Notes under the pieces: model-generated
Told to the model about the DNA's origin: nothing
The model's input: the letters and a program-made list of their open reading frames with translations, nothing else
Database searches by the model: none
Assembly: GCF_017643905.1 (NCBI RefSeq)
Contig: NZ_JAEPMO010000013.1
Coordinates: forward strand, 1-45,134
Source of the DNA: Marivita sp.
GTDB taxonomy: Bacteria > Pseudomonadota > Alphaproteobacteria > Rhodobacterales > Rhodobacteraceae
Direction of reading: 5' to 3'
Length of the DNA stretch: 45,134 nt
Shown: one piece after another, positions 28,013 to 37,055 of the stretch
Position numbering within the stretch: position 1 is the stretch's first letter
Layout: the number at the start of each line of letters is the position of its first letter
Position numbers and translations under genes: made by a program

Positions 28013-29398
28013 ATGGACACTCTCATCCTCTCGCGCATTCAGTTTGGTGCGAATATCTCGTTTCACATCCTGTTCCCGACGATCACGATCGCATTGGGCT
28101 GGGTACTGCTTTTCTTCAAACTGCGTTTTGCCGGAACAGGTGACCAGAAATGGGTTGAGGCCTATCGCTTCTGGGTCAAGGTCTTTGCCCTCAGCTTTGC
28201 AATGGGTGTGGTGTCCGGCATCACCATGTCGTTCCAGTTCGGCACCAACTGGCCGGGCTTCATGGAAAGCGTCGGCAATATCGCAGGCCCACTGCTGGCC
28301 TATGAGGTTATGACCGCCTTCTTCCTTGAGGCGGTATTCCTCGGGATCATGCTATTCGGAATGTCGAAGGTGCCAAGCTGGCTACATACACTGTCGACGT
28401 TTCTGGTGGCGTTCGGCACGACGATGTCAGCGTTTTGGATTCTCGTCCTAAACAGCTGGATGCACACACCCGCCGGGTTCGAGATGCGCGATGGCGTGGC
28501 CTTTGCGACCGACTGGTGGGCCATCATCTTCAACCCGTCCATGCCATACCGCTTGGTCCATATGCTGCTGGCCTCTGGCCTGACCGTGGCCTTCCTTCTG
28601 GCGGGTCTGAGCGCGTTCCGTTGGTTGATCGGGGATCGGTCGAACGGCGTCCGCGCGACGCTCAAGACCGGCATGACCATCGGTGCGGTGCTGATCCCGC
28701 TGCAAATCCTGGCAGGTGACTTCCACGGCCTGAACGCGCTGGAGCATCAGCCCCAGAAAGTGGCCGCGATGGAAGGCAACTGGGAAACCGGGCCGAACGT
28801 GCCGCTGGTTCTGTTTGCCATCCCGAACGAGGAAACCCGTTCCAACGATTTCGAGATCGGCATCCCGAACGGCGCCTCGCTGATCCTCAAACACTCGATT
28901 GATGGCGTCGTGCCTGGGCTCAATGACTTCGTGGCAGAGGATGGTACCGTACTGCACCCGCCCGTGGCACCCGTGTTCTTCAGCTTCCGCATTATGGTGG
29001 CGACCGGCATGGCGATGCTGCTGCTCAGCTGGTCTGCCGTGTTCTTCATGGCCCGCAAGAAGCGCGGTGTCGAAGGTCTGCCCAAGCCGCTGCTTTGGGC
29101 GATGGTGCCGATGGCCTTTTCCGGCTGGGTGGCAACGCTTGCCGGCTGGTACACAACCGAGATCGGTCGTCAGCCATGGCTGGTGCAGGGCGTGCTTACT
29201 ACGGAAGCCGCTGTGGCTGATGTACCGGCTCCGCTGGTCGCCTCGACCCTGATCGTCTACCTCGCGATCTACGCAGCATTGCTTGCGGCTTATATCGGCG
29301 TGCTCTTCTACCTTGCCCGCAAGGCCGCCAAGGGCGAACCGCTTGGAACGCGCATACCAGCGTCAGGCGAAGCCCAAGTCACTGTTGCGGCGGAGTAA
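28013..29398 (+). CDS. cydA: Cytochrome bd-type quinol oxidase subunit I, CIO type
   Basis: CydA oxidises quinol and reduces oxygen at haems b558, b595 and d in the inner membrane. The 461 residues contain FHILFPT (haem His18), the quinol-binding Q-loop after GDFHGLNALEHQP, and TTEIGRQPWLVQG, the GRQPW signature. Between GDFHG and the next helix the loop is short, the form seen in cyanide-insensitive oxidases (CioA). I chose the ATG at 28013, preceded by AAAGGA. The frame extends back to 27761, but that stretch is not CydA-like. cydB starts 3 bp after its stop; cydDC and cydX are absent here. Confidence 0.96.
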   Translation: MDTLILSRIQFGANISFHILFPTITIALGWVLLFFKLRFAGTGDQKWVEAYRFWVKVFALSFAMGVVSGITMSFQFGTNWPGFMESVGNIAGPLLAYEVMTAFFLEAVFLGIMLFGMSKVPSWLHTLSTFLVAFGTTMSAFWILVLNSWMHTPAGFEMRDGVAFATDWWAIIFNPSMPYRLVHMLLASGLTVAFLLAGLSAFRWLIGDRSNGVRATLKTGMTIGAVLIPLQILAGDFHGLNALEHQPQKVAAMEGNWETGPNVPLVLFAIPNEETRSNDFEIGIPNGASLILKHSIDGVVPGLNDFVAEDGTVLHPPVAPVFFSFRIMVATGMAMLLLSWSAVFFMARKKRGVEGLPKPLLWAMVPMAFSGWVATLAGWYTTEIGRQPWLVQGVLTTEAAVADVPAPLVASTLIVYLAIYAALLAAYIGVLFYLARKAAKGEPLGTRIPASGEAQVTVAAE

Positions 29399-29401
29399 GC
29401 C

Positions 29402-30412
29402 ATGGACCTTTTCGGAGACCCGGCCACTTGGCTGCCCCTCGCCTTCGCCGCCCTGCTTGGGCTGTCGATCCTCATCTACGTCGTGCTGGACGGGTTTGAC
29501 CTTGGCGTTGGGGTTCTGTTCCCCTTCGCCGACAAGGATGAAAAGGATCGCATGATCGCATCCATCGGCCCATTCTGGGATGCGAATGAAACATGGCTGG
29601 TTCTGGCCATCGGCATCCTGCTGGTGGCGTTTCCATCCGCCCATGGCACCATTCTGACCGCACTGTATCTGCCCGTCGCGGTGATGCTGGTCGGGCTCAT
29701 CCTGCGCGGTGTCTCGTTTGAATTCCGTGTCAAAGCTCCGTCGCATCACAAGAAGGCTTGGGATTGGGCGTTCTATATCGGGTCAATGATGACCTCGCTC
29801 AGCCAGGGTTACATGCTGGGCATGTACATCATGGGGCTGGAGGTGACCGCCTTTACGCTGGCTTTCTCGGCGGTGACGGCCGTGTTCCTCACGGTCGCCT
29901 ACAGCTTCATCGGCGCGACATGGCTGATCCTGAAGACCGAAGGCGCTTTACAGCTCAAGGCAGTGCAATGGTCCAAAGGCGGGATTTGGGGGGTTGTGCT
30001 TGGTATGGGCGCGGTCTCGCTGGCCTCACCTTTTGTCAGCCCGCGCATCTTCGACAAATGGTTCTCCATGCCGGAGTTCTTTTTGCTCCTGCCTCTGCCG
30101 CTGATGTCGGGTGCGCTGATCGTGCTTCTGTGGCTGGCGCTGCGCCGCCTGCCCACCAGCGATGACAGCTTTGCGTGGTTCCCCTTCGCGGCAACCATCG
30201 TGCTTTTCGTGCTGGGCTTTTTCGGGATGGCCTATTCGTTCTACCCGTTCATCGTGCCCGACCAGTTGACCATCTACGATGCAGCCAGTGCCCCCGAAAG
30301 CCTGTTCATCATCCTGATTGGCACGCTCTTCGTGCTACCGATGATCATGGGATACTCCGCGTTGGCCTATGCGGTGTTCCGGGGCAAGGCTACCACGCTC
30401 AGCTACGACTAG
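29402..30412 (+). CDS. cydB: Cytochrome bd-type quinol oxidase subunit II
   Basis: CydB pairs with CydA as the structural second half of the oxidase. The 336-residue protein has about eight to nine membrane helices and the family motifs LDGFDLGVGVLFPF near the N-terminus, GPFWDANETWLV at about residue 55 and LRGVSFEFRVK at about 102. The GGAG of its ribosome binding site lies at the end of cydA, so the two are coupled. Its last 14 bases overlap the 3' end of the convergent phosphatase gene. Confidence 0.96.
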   Translation: MDLFGDPATWLPLAFAALLGLSILIYVVLDGFDLGVGVLFPFADKDEKDRMIASIGPFWDANETWLVLAIGILLVAFPSAHGTILTALYLPVAVMLVGLILRGVSFEFRVKAPSHHKKAWDWAFYIGSMMTSLSQGYMLGMYIMGLEVTAFTLAFSAVTAVFLTVAYSFIGATWLILKTEGALQLKAVQWSKGGIWGVVLGMGAVSLASPFVSPRIFDKWFSMPEFFLLLPLPLMSGALIVLLWLALRRLPTSDDSFAWFPFAATIVLFVLGFFGMAYSFYPFIVPDQLTIYDAASAPESLFIILIGTLFVLPMIMGYSALAYAVFRGKATTLSYD

Positions 30413-31136
30413 GGATGCGTTCGCGGCCTGCATCGGTCAATCGGAACACCTCATCCCCCTCGAACACCGCAACGGTCAGCGGGCGCCCATAACCGGCGCC
30501 CGTGTCGAGGTTGATCCGGTTCGCATAGCGCTCCGGCGCATCAACGGGGGTATGGCCGTGCACAACGATGGACCCGTGGTTGCGCTTGTCGCTGTGAAAC
30601 TCCTGCCGGATCCAAAGCAGGTCGTTTTCGACCTGCTGATCCAGCGGAACACCGGGGCGAATGCCCGCATGGGCGAAGAACAACCCGTCTTCGTGATGGG
30701 ACGTTTTCAACGCCCGCAGGAACGCTTTGTGCGTGTCCGGCACCTCTGCGTGCAAGAGATCGGCCAGATCGGCCTTACGGATGCGGTCCGGCAGGTAGAC
30801 GCCATAGGACGCGATGGTTTCCGTGCCGCCAATGGCCGGGTGAAACCAGTGATATCCCACAAGAAGATGCGGATCAAAACGTGGACCATCAGGGGCGAGA
30901 TACCACTCAAAGAACCGGTCATGGTTGCCCTTGAGGCACACCCAATCCAGCCCTGTGGACTGCCCCTGAATAAGTGTATCGATCACGCCTTTGCTGTCAG
31001 GGCCGCGATCCACATAATCGCCGAGAAAGACCACGCGTGCGTTGGCGCCACCGTCAGCGTCGATCATCGCCAACGCGTCTTCGAGCATGCCAAGCTGGCC
31101 GTGAATATCACCGATCGCGTATATGGTGCGTGTCAT
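30399..31136 (-). CDS. Metallophosphoesterase, PrpA/ApaH-like
   Basis: This 245-residue phosphatase has all the dimetal motifs: GDIHGQLGML (D-x-H), GDYVDRGPDSKGV (GDxxDRG), KGNHD (GNHD) and VVHGHTPVDAP (GHTP). The pattern fits the serine/threonine phosphatase-like PPP group that includes bacterial PrpA and diadenosine tetraphosphatase; which substrate it uses is open. It is cytoplasmic with no signal peptide. The gene is convergent with cydB, overlapping it by 14 bp, and precedes no obvious partner. Confidence 0.9.
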   Translation of the reverse strand: MTRTIYAIGDIHGQLGMLEDALAMIDADGGANARVVFLGDYVDRGPDSKGVIDTLIQGQSTGLDWVCLKGNHDRFFEWYLAPDGPRFDPHLLVGYHWFHPAIGGTETIASYGVYLPDRIRKADLADLLHAEVPDTHKAFLRALKTSHHEDGLFFAHAGIRPGVPLDQQVENDLLWIRQEFHSDKRNHGSIVVHGHTPVDAPERYANRINLDTGAGYGRPLTVAVFEGDEVFRLTDAGRERIPSRS

Positions 31137-31205
31137 GTCCGGTGTGTGGCATGAGGTTGGGAGCGGCGCAATCAGAACCGCCCCCGAAAAGCTTGGATAC
31201 CGGCG

Positions 31206-32801
31206 TTAGGCAACATCAAACTGTAGCGGCTTGACCTGCTTGAAAAGCCCGGTCGCCTTGAGCTTGTCCACCACCTTGGTCGGCACCGGTTCATCAACAT
31301 ACAGCAGCGCAATCGCCTCACCTTTGGCGGCAGACCGCCCCAGAGTGAAGTTCGCGATATTGACGTTGTTTTCGCCCATGGTTGTGCCCAGCGTCCCGAT
31401 GATGCCCGGCACGTCTTCGTTGGTGGTATAGACCATGTGTGCCCCGATCTCGGCGTCGATATTGATGCCCTTGATCTGGATGAAACGCGGTTTGCCGTCA
31501 CTGAACACAGTGCCCGCGATCGAGCGTTCGCGCTCTGACGTGACGACGGTCACCTTGACGTAGCCGTCAAACGCACCGGATTTCGCCTGATTGGTCGTGC
31601 TGATCTTGATGCCCCGCTCCTTGGCGATGAGCGGAGCGCTGACCATGTTCACGTCCGGGTTCACGCGCTTCATGATCCCGGCAATCGCAGAACAGTTCAG
31701 CGCCTCGAGATTCATCTCGGCGACCGACCCGTCATAGAGGATGTTGATCGCCTTGATCGGCTCGTCGGTCATCTGGCCGATAAAGCTGCCCAGATGATCC
31801 GCCAGCTTGATCCACGGGCCCATGATCTTGGCTTCCTCAGCCGTCACCGACGGCATGTTCAGCGCGTTTTCAACTGCACCGGTCAGCAGGTAGTTGGCCA
31901 TCTGCTCGGCGACCTGCAGCGCCACGTTTTCCTGCGCTTCGGTTGTGGCCGCGCCAAGGTGCGGGGTGCAGACCACGTTCGGCAGGTTGAAGAGCGGGTT
32001 GTCGGTGGCGGGTTCTTCGCTGAACACGTCGAACGCGGCACCAGCCACATGGCCGGATTTCAACAGATCGGCCAGCGCCTCTTCATCTACCAGACCGCCA
32101 CGGGCACAGTTGATGATCCGCACGCCCTTCTTGGTCTTCTCAAGGTTCTCGCGGCTCAGAATGTTGCGGGTCTGATCCGTCAGCGGAACGTGCAGCGTGA
32201 TGAAATCGGCACGCTTGAGCAGGTCGTCCAGTTCAACCTTTTCCACCTGCATCTGCTTGGCCTTGTCTTCACCAAGGAAGGGATCATAGGCGATGACCTT
32301 CATCTTCAGACCACGCGCCCGGTCGCAAACGATGCCGCCGATATTGCCTGCACCGATCACACCCAGCGTTTTGCCGGTAAGTTCGACACCCATGAATTTC
32401 GACTTTTCCCACTTGCCTGCATGTGTCGAAGCAGACGCTTCCGGGATTTGACGCGCACAGGCGAACATCATCGCAATTGCGTGTTCGGCGGTGGTGATCA
32501 TGTTGCCAAAGGGCGTGTTCATGACGATCACGCCTTTTTTCGAGGCGGCGTCCTTGTCGATATTGTCGGTGCCGATGCCGGCACGACCGATAACTTTGAG
32601 GTTGGTCGCGTTTTCAAGGATCGTCGGCGTGACCTTGGTGGCCGAGCGGATCGCAAGGCCGTCATACTGGCCGATAATCTCGGCAAGCTTTTCCTTGTCC
32701 TTGCCAAGTTTGGGCTGGAAGTCGACATCAATGCCGCGGTCCTTGAAGATCTGGACGGCTGCATCGGAAAGTTCGTCAGAGATGAGTACACGGGGAGCCA
32801 T
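31206..32801 (-). CDS. serA: D-3-phosphoglycerate dehydrogenase
   Basis: SerA oxidises 3-phosphoglycerate to 3-phosphohydroxypyruvate, the first step of serine synthesis. The 531-residue length fits the long form with an intervening domain and a C-terminal ACT domain. Motifs include GRAGIGTDNIDKDAA, LGVIGAGNIGGIVCDRA (NAD), NCARGGLVDEEAL and TPHLGAATTEAQ with the catalytic His. The ACT region begins near VYTTNEDVPGIIGTLG and may bind serine. The ATG at 32801 has AAAGGA upstream. It lies downstream of serC on the same strand, separated by 89 bp holding two hairpins. Confidence 0.98.
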   Translation of the reverse strand: MAPRVLISDELSDAAVQIFKDRGIDVDFQPKLGKDKEKLAEIIGQYDGLAIRSATKVTPTILENATNLKVIGRAGIGTDNIDKDAASKKGVIVMNTPFGNMITTAEHAIAMMFACARQIPEASASTHAGKWEKSKFMGVELTGKTLGVIGAGNIGGIVCDRARGLKMKVIAYDPFLGEDKAKQMQVEKVELDDLLKRADFITLHVPLTDQTRNILSRENLEKTKKGVRIINCARGGLVDEEALADLLKSGHVAGAAFDVFSEEPATDNPLFNLPNVVCTPHLGAATTEAQENVALQVAEQMANYLLTGAVENALNMPSVTAEEAKIMGPWIKLADHLGSFIGQMTDEPIKAINILYDGSVAEMNLEALNCSAIAGIMKRVNPDVNMVSAPLIAKERGIKISTTNQAKSGAFDGYVKVTVVTSERERSIAGTVFSDGKPRFIQIKGINIDAEIGAHMVYTTNEDVPGIIGTLGTTMGENNVNIANFTLGRSAAKGEAIALLYVDEPVPTKVVDKLKATGLFKQVKPLQFDVA

Positions 32802-32832
32802 GTCAGTGGTCCTTTGAAAATATGGGAAGAGT

Positions 32833-32883
32833 GGCGGGCAAATGCCCGCCTTACGCATCTTGGGAAGGTCGGGCTTCAGCCCG
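32833..32883. repeat. Two GC-rich hairpins between serC and serA
   Basis: GGCGGGCA-AA-TGCCCGCC (32833-32850, perfect 8-bp stem) and CGGGCT-TC-AGCCCG (32870-32883, perfect 6-bp stem) lie in the short gap. On the minus strand neither is followed by a T-run, so transcript processing or stabilisation is more likely than termination. Not repeated elsewhere in the window. Confidence 0.65.
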
Positions 32884-32890
32884 GCACGTG

Positions 32891-34045
32891 TCAGGCCGCT
32901 TGGGCGAGCGCCTCGATCTCGGCGTGGAACGCCCAGTCGAGCCACGGCAGCATCGCTTCGATGTCTGCCGTTTCGACCGTGCCACCACACCAGACCCGCA
33001 GACCTGCAGGCGCGTCACGATATGCCCCGATGTCCAGCGCGACGCCTTCGGCTTCAAGCCGCTTGGCGACCGCCTTGGCAAATGCCGCACCATCGGTGAT
33101 CCGGTTATCGGTGAATTTCAGGCAGACCGAGGTGTTCGACCGTGTGGCCGGGTCTTCGGCAAGGTTGGCGATCCAGTCGTTGGCCTCGCAGAAATCCCAG
33201 ACAGCCTTGGCGTTGGCATCCGCCCGCGCCATCAGCCCCTTGAGGCCGCCAACCGAACGCGCCCAATCGAGCGCCAGCAGGTAATCCTCGACCGCCAGCA
33301 TGGAGGGCGTGTTGATGGTCTCACCAACAAAGATGCCTTCGATCAGCTTACCACCCTTGGTCATGCGGAAGATCTTGGGCAGCGGCCATGCCGGTTTGTA
33401 GGATTCGAGCCGTTCGACCGCACGCGGGGACAGGATCAGCATCCCGTGCGCCGCCTCGCCGCCCAGCACCTTCTGCCAGGAGAAGGTCGTCACATCGAGC
33501 TTGTCCCACGGCAGGTCCATCGCGAAGGCGGCCGAGGTGGCGTCACAGATCGTCAGGCCCGCGCGGTCCGCCGGGATCGCGTCGCCGTTGGGCATCCGCA
33601 CGCCGGAGGTGGTGCCGTTCCAGGTGAACACGACATCGGTGTCATAATCGACCGTCGCCATGTCGACGATCTGACCATAGTCAGCGGTTTTCACCTCAGC
33701 GTCGATCTTGAGCTGTTTCACAACGTCAGTGACCCAGCCAGCGCCAAAGGATTCCCAGGCGACCATGGTGGCCTTGCGAGCGCCGAGCAGCGACCACATC
33801 GCCATTTCAACCGCGCCGGTATCGGACGCGGGAACAATGCCGATCTTGTAGTCAGCGGGCACGCCAAGCAGCGCGCGTGTCTCTTCGATCGCGGCGTTCA
33901 GCTTGACCTTGCCGACACCAGCGCGGTGCGAGCGACCCAGCGGCGCGTCGGCGAGATTTTCCAGTTTGTAAACGGGGGGTTTGGCACAGGGGCCAGAGGA
34001 GAACCGCGGATTGACCGGCCGCGATGCCGGTTGTGCAATAGCCAT
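32891..34045 (-). CDS. serC: Phosphoserine aminotransferase
   Basis: SerC converts 3-phosphohydroxypyruvate and glutamate into phosphoserine and 2-oxoglutarate, with PLP. The 384 residues belong to the alphaproteobacterial/archaeal-type Ser[14 protein letters not shown] opens the protein. [21 protein letters not shown] and [15 protein letters not shown] follow, and the PLP lysine is in [17 protein letters not shown]. The ATG at 34045 has GGAAGG upstream, with a hairpin leader before it. It is cotranscribed with serA and uses glutamate from GltBD. Confidence 0.98.
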   Translation of the reverse strand: MAIAQPASRPVNPRFSSGPCAKPPVYKLENLADAPLGRSHRAGVGKVKLNAAIEETRALLGVPADYKIGIVPASDTGAVEMAMWSLLGARKATMVAWESFGAGWVTDVVKQLKIDAEVKTADYGQIVDMATVDYDTDVVFTWNGTTSGVRMPNGDAIPADRAGLTICDATSAAFAMDLPWDKLDVTTFSWQKVLGGEAAHGMLILSPRAVERLESYKPAWPLPKIFRMTKGGKLIEGIFVGETINTPSMLAVEDYLLALDWARSVGGLKGLMARADANAKAVWDFCEANDWIANLAEDPATRSNTSVCLKFTDNRITDGAAFAKAVAKRLEAEGVALDIGAYRDAPAGLRVWCGGTVETADIEAMLPWLDWAFHAEIEALAQAA

Positions 34046-34100
34046 TTTAGCTACCCTTCCAGATAAGCGCCCCTCGTTGGGGAGGGGTGTCCCGCTGCTG
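34046..34100 (-). promoter_or_regulatory. Candidate serC leader RNA element
   Basis: Just upstream of serC on the minus strand is a hairpin with arms CCCCTC and GAGGGG (34070-34087), followed by the GGAAGG ribosome binding site. A structured serC motif is described upstream of alphaproteobacterial serC genes (Corbino et al.). I match it by position and hairpin only, not by a covariance model. Confidence 0.45.
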
Positions 34101-34342
34101 CGTTTATGCGTGCGGCGTCAGCCAAGCAAGTCGGAAAATGCGACCAATGCGGCGCATTTGGCATTTCCTTTGCGGCGTCTGTTGCGGATCGGAAACTTTG
34201 ATCAGTTCGCCATAGGTCGCGACGGCTGGTGGCGCAGACCGGGCGAATTTGGATAGAGAAGTAGAGGTCTGTGCCGTACTTCTGACTGGTCTTTTTTCCG
34301 GACCGTCGGTACATCGCCGCCTACCCTGCCTGGAGTCTCTTT

Positions 34343-35233
34343 ATGTTCACAGCCACGTTGATTGCCCGTCCGGGAGCCCTTGATTCCGCGCTTGCCGAAG
34401 CGCTGCGCAACGCATGGGGCGGCGGTGATCTGGTCTGGCTGTCCCCGGACGAAGCGGCGGAATTTGACATGCCCTCTGTGCCCGACACCGCCGAGTCCAG
34501 TTGGACGGCGCTTCAGGATCAGGGCGTCGATCTGGCGATTCAGCACAGCGCGAATCGGCGCAAGAAGATGCTGCTGGCCGACATGGACAGCACCATGATC
34601 CAGCAGGAATGCATCGACGAACTGGCCGAGGTGGCGGGCGTCGGTGCACATGTGAAAGCGATCACCACGCGGGCCATGAATGGGGAATTGGATTTCGAAG
34701 GTGCGTTGATCGAACGGGTCGCACTTCTCAAAGGGCTGCCCGAGTCGGTGATCGACGACGTTCTTGCCACTCGCATCACCCTCATGCCCGGTGGCCCTGT
34801 CTTGCTGGCCACCATGAAGGCGCAAGGGGCGCATGCCGCGCTGGTGTCAGGCGGGTTTACTGCGTTCACCTCGCGGGTGGCCGCAACGCTTGGCTTTGAC
34901 GAAAACCGCGCCAACACACTGCTTGTCGAAAACGGCACGCTGACCGGTGATGTATCGCGTCCGATCCTTGGCCGCGAAGCCAAAGTGACGGCACTTGAAG
35001 AGATCACAGCGCGACTTGGGATCACCGAGGCCGACGTGCTGGCCGTGGGCGACGGGGCCAATGACCTCGGCATGTTGCAACGGGCCGGTGCCGGGGTTGC
35101 GCTGCACGCCAAGCCCAGCGTGCAGGCACAAGCCAAGCTGCGCATCAACCACGGTGATCTGACAGCCCTGCTGTTCCTGCAGGGCTACAGCCGCGCCGAG
35201 TTCGTTACGCCAGAAGCCCCGGCGCTGGCCTGA
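34343..35233 (+). CDS. serB: Phosphoserine phosphatase
   Basis: SerB hydrolyses phosphoserine to serine, the last pathway step. The 296-residue HAD enzyme has its nucleophile in LLADMDSTMIQQECIDELA at about residue 80, the Ser motif in HAALVSGGFTAFTSRVA, and the acidic motif in VLAVGDGANDLGMLQRAG. The N-terminal 70 residues resemble the divergent ACT-like domain of proteobacterial SerB. The ATG at 34343 has GGAG upstream. It is divergent from serC-serA, completing the pathway in one locus. Its last 29 bases overlap the convergent asparaginase gene. Confidence 0.97.
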   Translation: MFTATLIARPGALDSALAEALRNAWGGGDLVWLSPDEAAEFDMPSVPDTAESSWTALQDQGVDLAIQHSANRRKKMLLADMDSTMIQQECIDELAEVAGVGAHVKAITTRAMNGELDFEGALIERVALLKGLPESVIDDVLATRITLMPGGPVLLATMKAQGAHAALVSGGFTAFTSRVAATLGFDENRANTLLVENGTLTGDVSRPILGREAKVTALEEITARLGITEADVLAVGDGANDLGMLQRAGAGVALHAKPSVQAQAKLRINHGDLTALLFLQGYSRAEFVTPEAPALA

Positions 35234-36203
35234 TCTCACCGGTCACCAGACCGTCCCAGTTGTGAACGGTCGGAGTCAGGAAGGCTTTGACTTCGGGATT
35301 GTCGGCGTCGAGCACATCCAGCTTCACGAGGATCGCAGCAATCGCACATTCCGCGGCACGGGTCGCACCATCTGCCGCCTTGACCGCAACACCCAAGCCA
35401 CGGGTCGGCAGGATGGCGATGAAGTACCCCTCGGCACCCGTCTTGAGAGCAACCGGCTCTTTGGCAACCCGCATCAGCCGCGTACAGGCCCGGCCTTCGC
35501 CAGCGACAAGTTCTGGATGGGTGTGCATCGCCTCGACCAGCCGCGCCCCAGCGGTGCTCATGGTGTCTGAGCGCTGCGAGGCGGTTGCAAACCATGCCAT
35601 CGCACGGGCCATACCGTGCATCGTGGTGGCAAAGTTTGGCGCGGAACAGCCGTCGATCCCGAACCCCGGGCTTGTTTGATCCGTGACCGTCTCGAACGCC
35701 TCAAGGCAGGCTTTCTGAACCGCATGTTCAGGGTCGACATAGTGCGGACCCGCGCCAAGATGCTGGGTCAGGGTCAGGAAGCCCGCGTGTTTGCCGGAAC
35801 AGTTGTTGTGTACGCGGCAGGGCGACTCGTGCGCGCGGATCATTTCGATCTTGAGATCGGTGTCGCGACTGACCTGCGGCCCACAGCACAGCGCATCGTC
35901 GGACAGACCCAGATCGGCCAACCAGCGATTCACCCGGTCCACATGGATCTTCGCCCCCTGATGCGACGCACAGGCCAAAGCCAGCTGTTCGGTCGTCAGA
36001 CCCCGCGCATCGGCTGCGCCAGATGTCAGCAGAGGCAGCGCCTGGATCATCTTCGACGAACTGCGCGGCAGCACAACGGCGTCAGGATCCCCCCAGGCAG
36101 AAACGATCTGCCCCGATCCGTCACAAATCACCGCGTGACCGCTATGGTGGCTTTCGAGAAACGGTCCGCGCCAGACCTCGGCCAAAGCAGCAGGCTGTGC
36201 CAT
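35205..36203 (-). CDS. L-asparaginase, Rhizobium etli (AnsA) type
   Basis: This family is unrelated to the E. coli asparaginases and has a serine-hydrolase-like fold. The 332-residue protein has PRSSSKMIQALPLL (Ser-x-x-Lys pair) at about residue 45 and HNNCSGKHAGFL (Cys and Lys of the conserved CSGKH), which fit the catalytic residues of the R. etli enzyme. SHQGAKIHVDRV and GIDGCSAPNFATTM are other family blocks. The ATG at 36203 follows CAGGAG. It hydrolyses asparagine to aspartate and ammonia in the cytoplasm. It is convergent with serB, with which it overlaps by 29 bp. Confidence 0.93.
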   Translation of the reverse strand: MAQPAALAEVWRGPFLESHHSGHAVICDGSGQIVSAWGDPDAVVLPRSSSKMIQALPLLTSGAADARGLTTEQLALACASHQGAKIHVDRVNRWLADLGLSDDALCCGPQVSRDTDLKIEMIRAHESPCRVHNNCSGKHAGFLTLTQHLGAGPHYVDPEHAVQKACLEAFETVTDQTSPGFGIDGCSAPNFATTMHGMARAMAWFATASQRSDTMSTAGARLVEAMHTHPELVAGEGRACTRLMRVAKEPVALKTGAEGYFIAILPTRGLGVAVKAADGATRAAECAIAAILVKLDVLDADNPEVKAFLTPTVHNWDGLVTGEIRPAPGLLA

Positions 36204-36375
36204 AGGTTGCTCCTGTAGGGTTGGGCAAAAAACTGCCAATTGGGCTTTAAAGATCCCCATAAATCAGGCTATTCTCACGCCGTCGAGGGCAAAGTTGCAG
36301 TGACATAAGGGGGGTTAACCCCATACTGTGGCAAACAAACGAGTTGAGGCTAAGGACAGTCTGGAGGCTGGACGC

Positions 36376-36909
36376 ATGAATTCATGGATTGGCGGGGCAG
36401 TGATCGGTGCGGTGGCGCTGGTGACGGCAGGTATGGGCGCGGCGCAGGAAACAAGCACGAACCGCGTGAATGCCATCACCGACTGGAGCGTGTTCGAAGG
36501 ACAGGATCCGCGCGAATGCTGGGCGGTGACGACTTACAAGGAAAGCGTGAACACCAAAGACGGACGCGTCGTGGCCGTGACGCGCGGCGAAATCCTGTTG
36601 ATGGTGTTCTACCGTCCGGGTGCCGAAGTGCAGGGCCAGGTGGCCTTTACCGGCGGCTATCCGTTCGCGCCGGGATCGACGGTCAATGTCAACATCAGCG
36701 GCACCGAGTTCGAGTTTTTCACTGAAGGCGAATGGGCATGGCCCGCCACACCGCAGGACGATTCCAAGATCGTCACCGCGATGAAACGCGGGGCTGATGC
36801 GGTGATTACGGCGCGTTCGGCACGGGGCACCACGACCAAGGACACGTTCTCGCTTTTGGGGTTCACCGCTGCGGTCGAAGACGCGGAAAAGCGCTGTTCC
36901 GGCGGGTAA
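36376..36909 (+). CDS. Invasion-associated locus B (IalB)-like exported protein
   Basis: This 177-residue protein has an N-terminal signal peptide (WIGGAVIGAVALVTAGMGAAQ, probable cleavage after the AQ), then an IalB-like domain. Visible features are WSVFEGQDPRECWAVTTY, EILLMVFYRPG and GADAVITARSARGTTTKDTF, then a C-terminal DAEKRC. Cys residues near both ends may form a disulfide. IalB proteins are periplasmic or surface proteins first linked with Bartonella invasion, but they are widespread in free-living relatives with unknown roles. The ATG at 36376 has GGAGG at 8 nt. It is an isolated gene. Confidence 0.87.
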   Translation: MNSWIGGAVIGAVALVTAGMGAAQETSTNRVNAITDWSVFEGQDPRECWAVTTYKESVNTKDGRVVAVTRGEILLMVFYRPGAEVQGQVAFTGGYPFAPGSTVNVNISGTEFEFFTEGEWAWPATPQDDSKIVTAMKRGADAVITARSARGTTTKDTFSLLGFTAAVEDAEKRCSGG

Positions 36910-37027
36910 GCCATCGGCGAGGCAGAGCGATCTGTCTTGGCCCTTTCATATCGATGTCGGTATTTTGGCAGGTCGGACAGGTGTGTCCGGCCCTTTTCTG
37001 TCATGGCTGAAATTTGGTCCTTGCAAC

Positions 37028-37047
37028 AAAACTACATTTCTAGTTTT
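37028..37047. promoter_or_regulatory. Palindromic operator upstream of the arsR-like gene
   Basis: AAAACTA-CATTTC-TAGTTTT is a perfect 7-bp inverted repeat that ends 8 bp before the ATG. ArsR repressors bind such AT-rich dyads over their own promoters. TTGCAA at 37021 may be the -35 element; the -10 is unclear. Confidence 0.65.
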
Positions 37048-37055
37048 ATAGTTTC

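Noticed and set aside
32802-32990. 63-residue N-terminal extension of SerA
   Set aside because: It reads through the two hairpins and the serC stop; the ATG at 32801 gives the family start.
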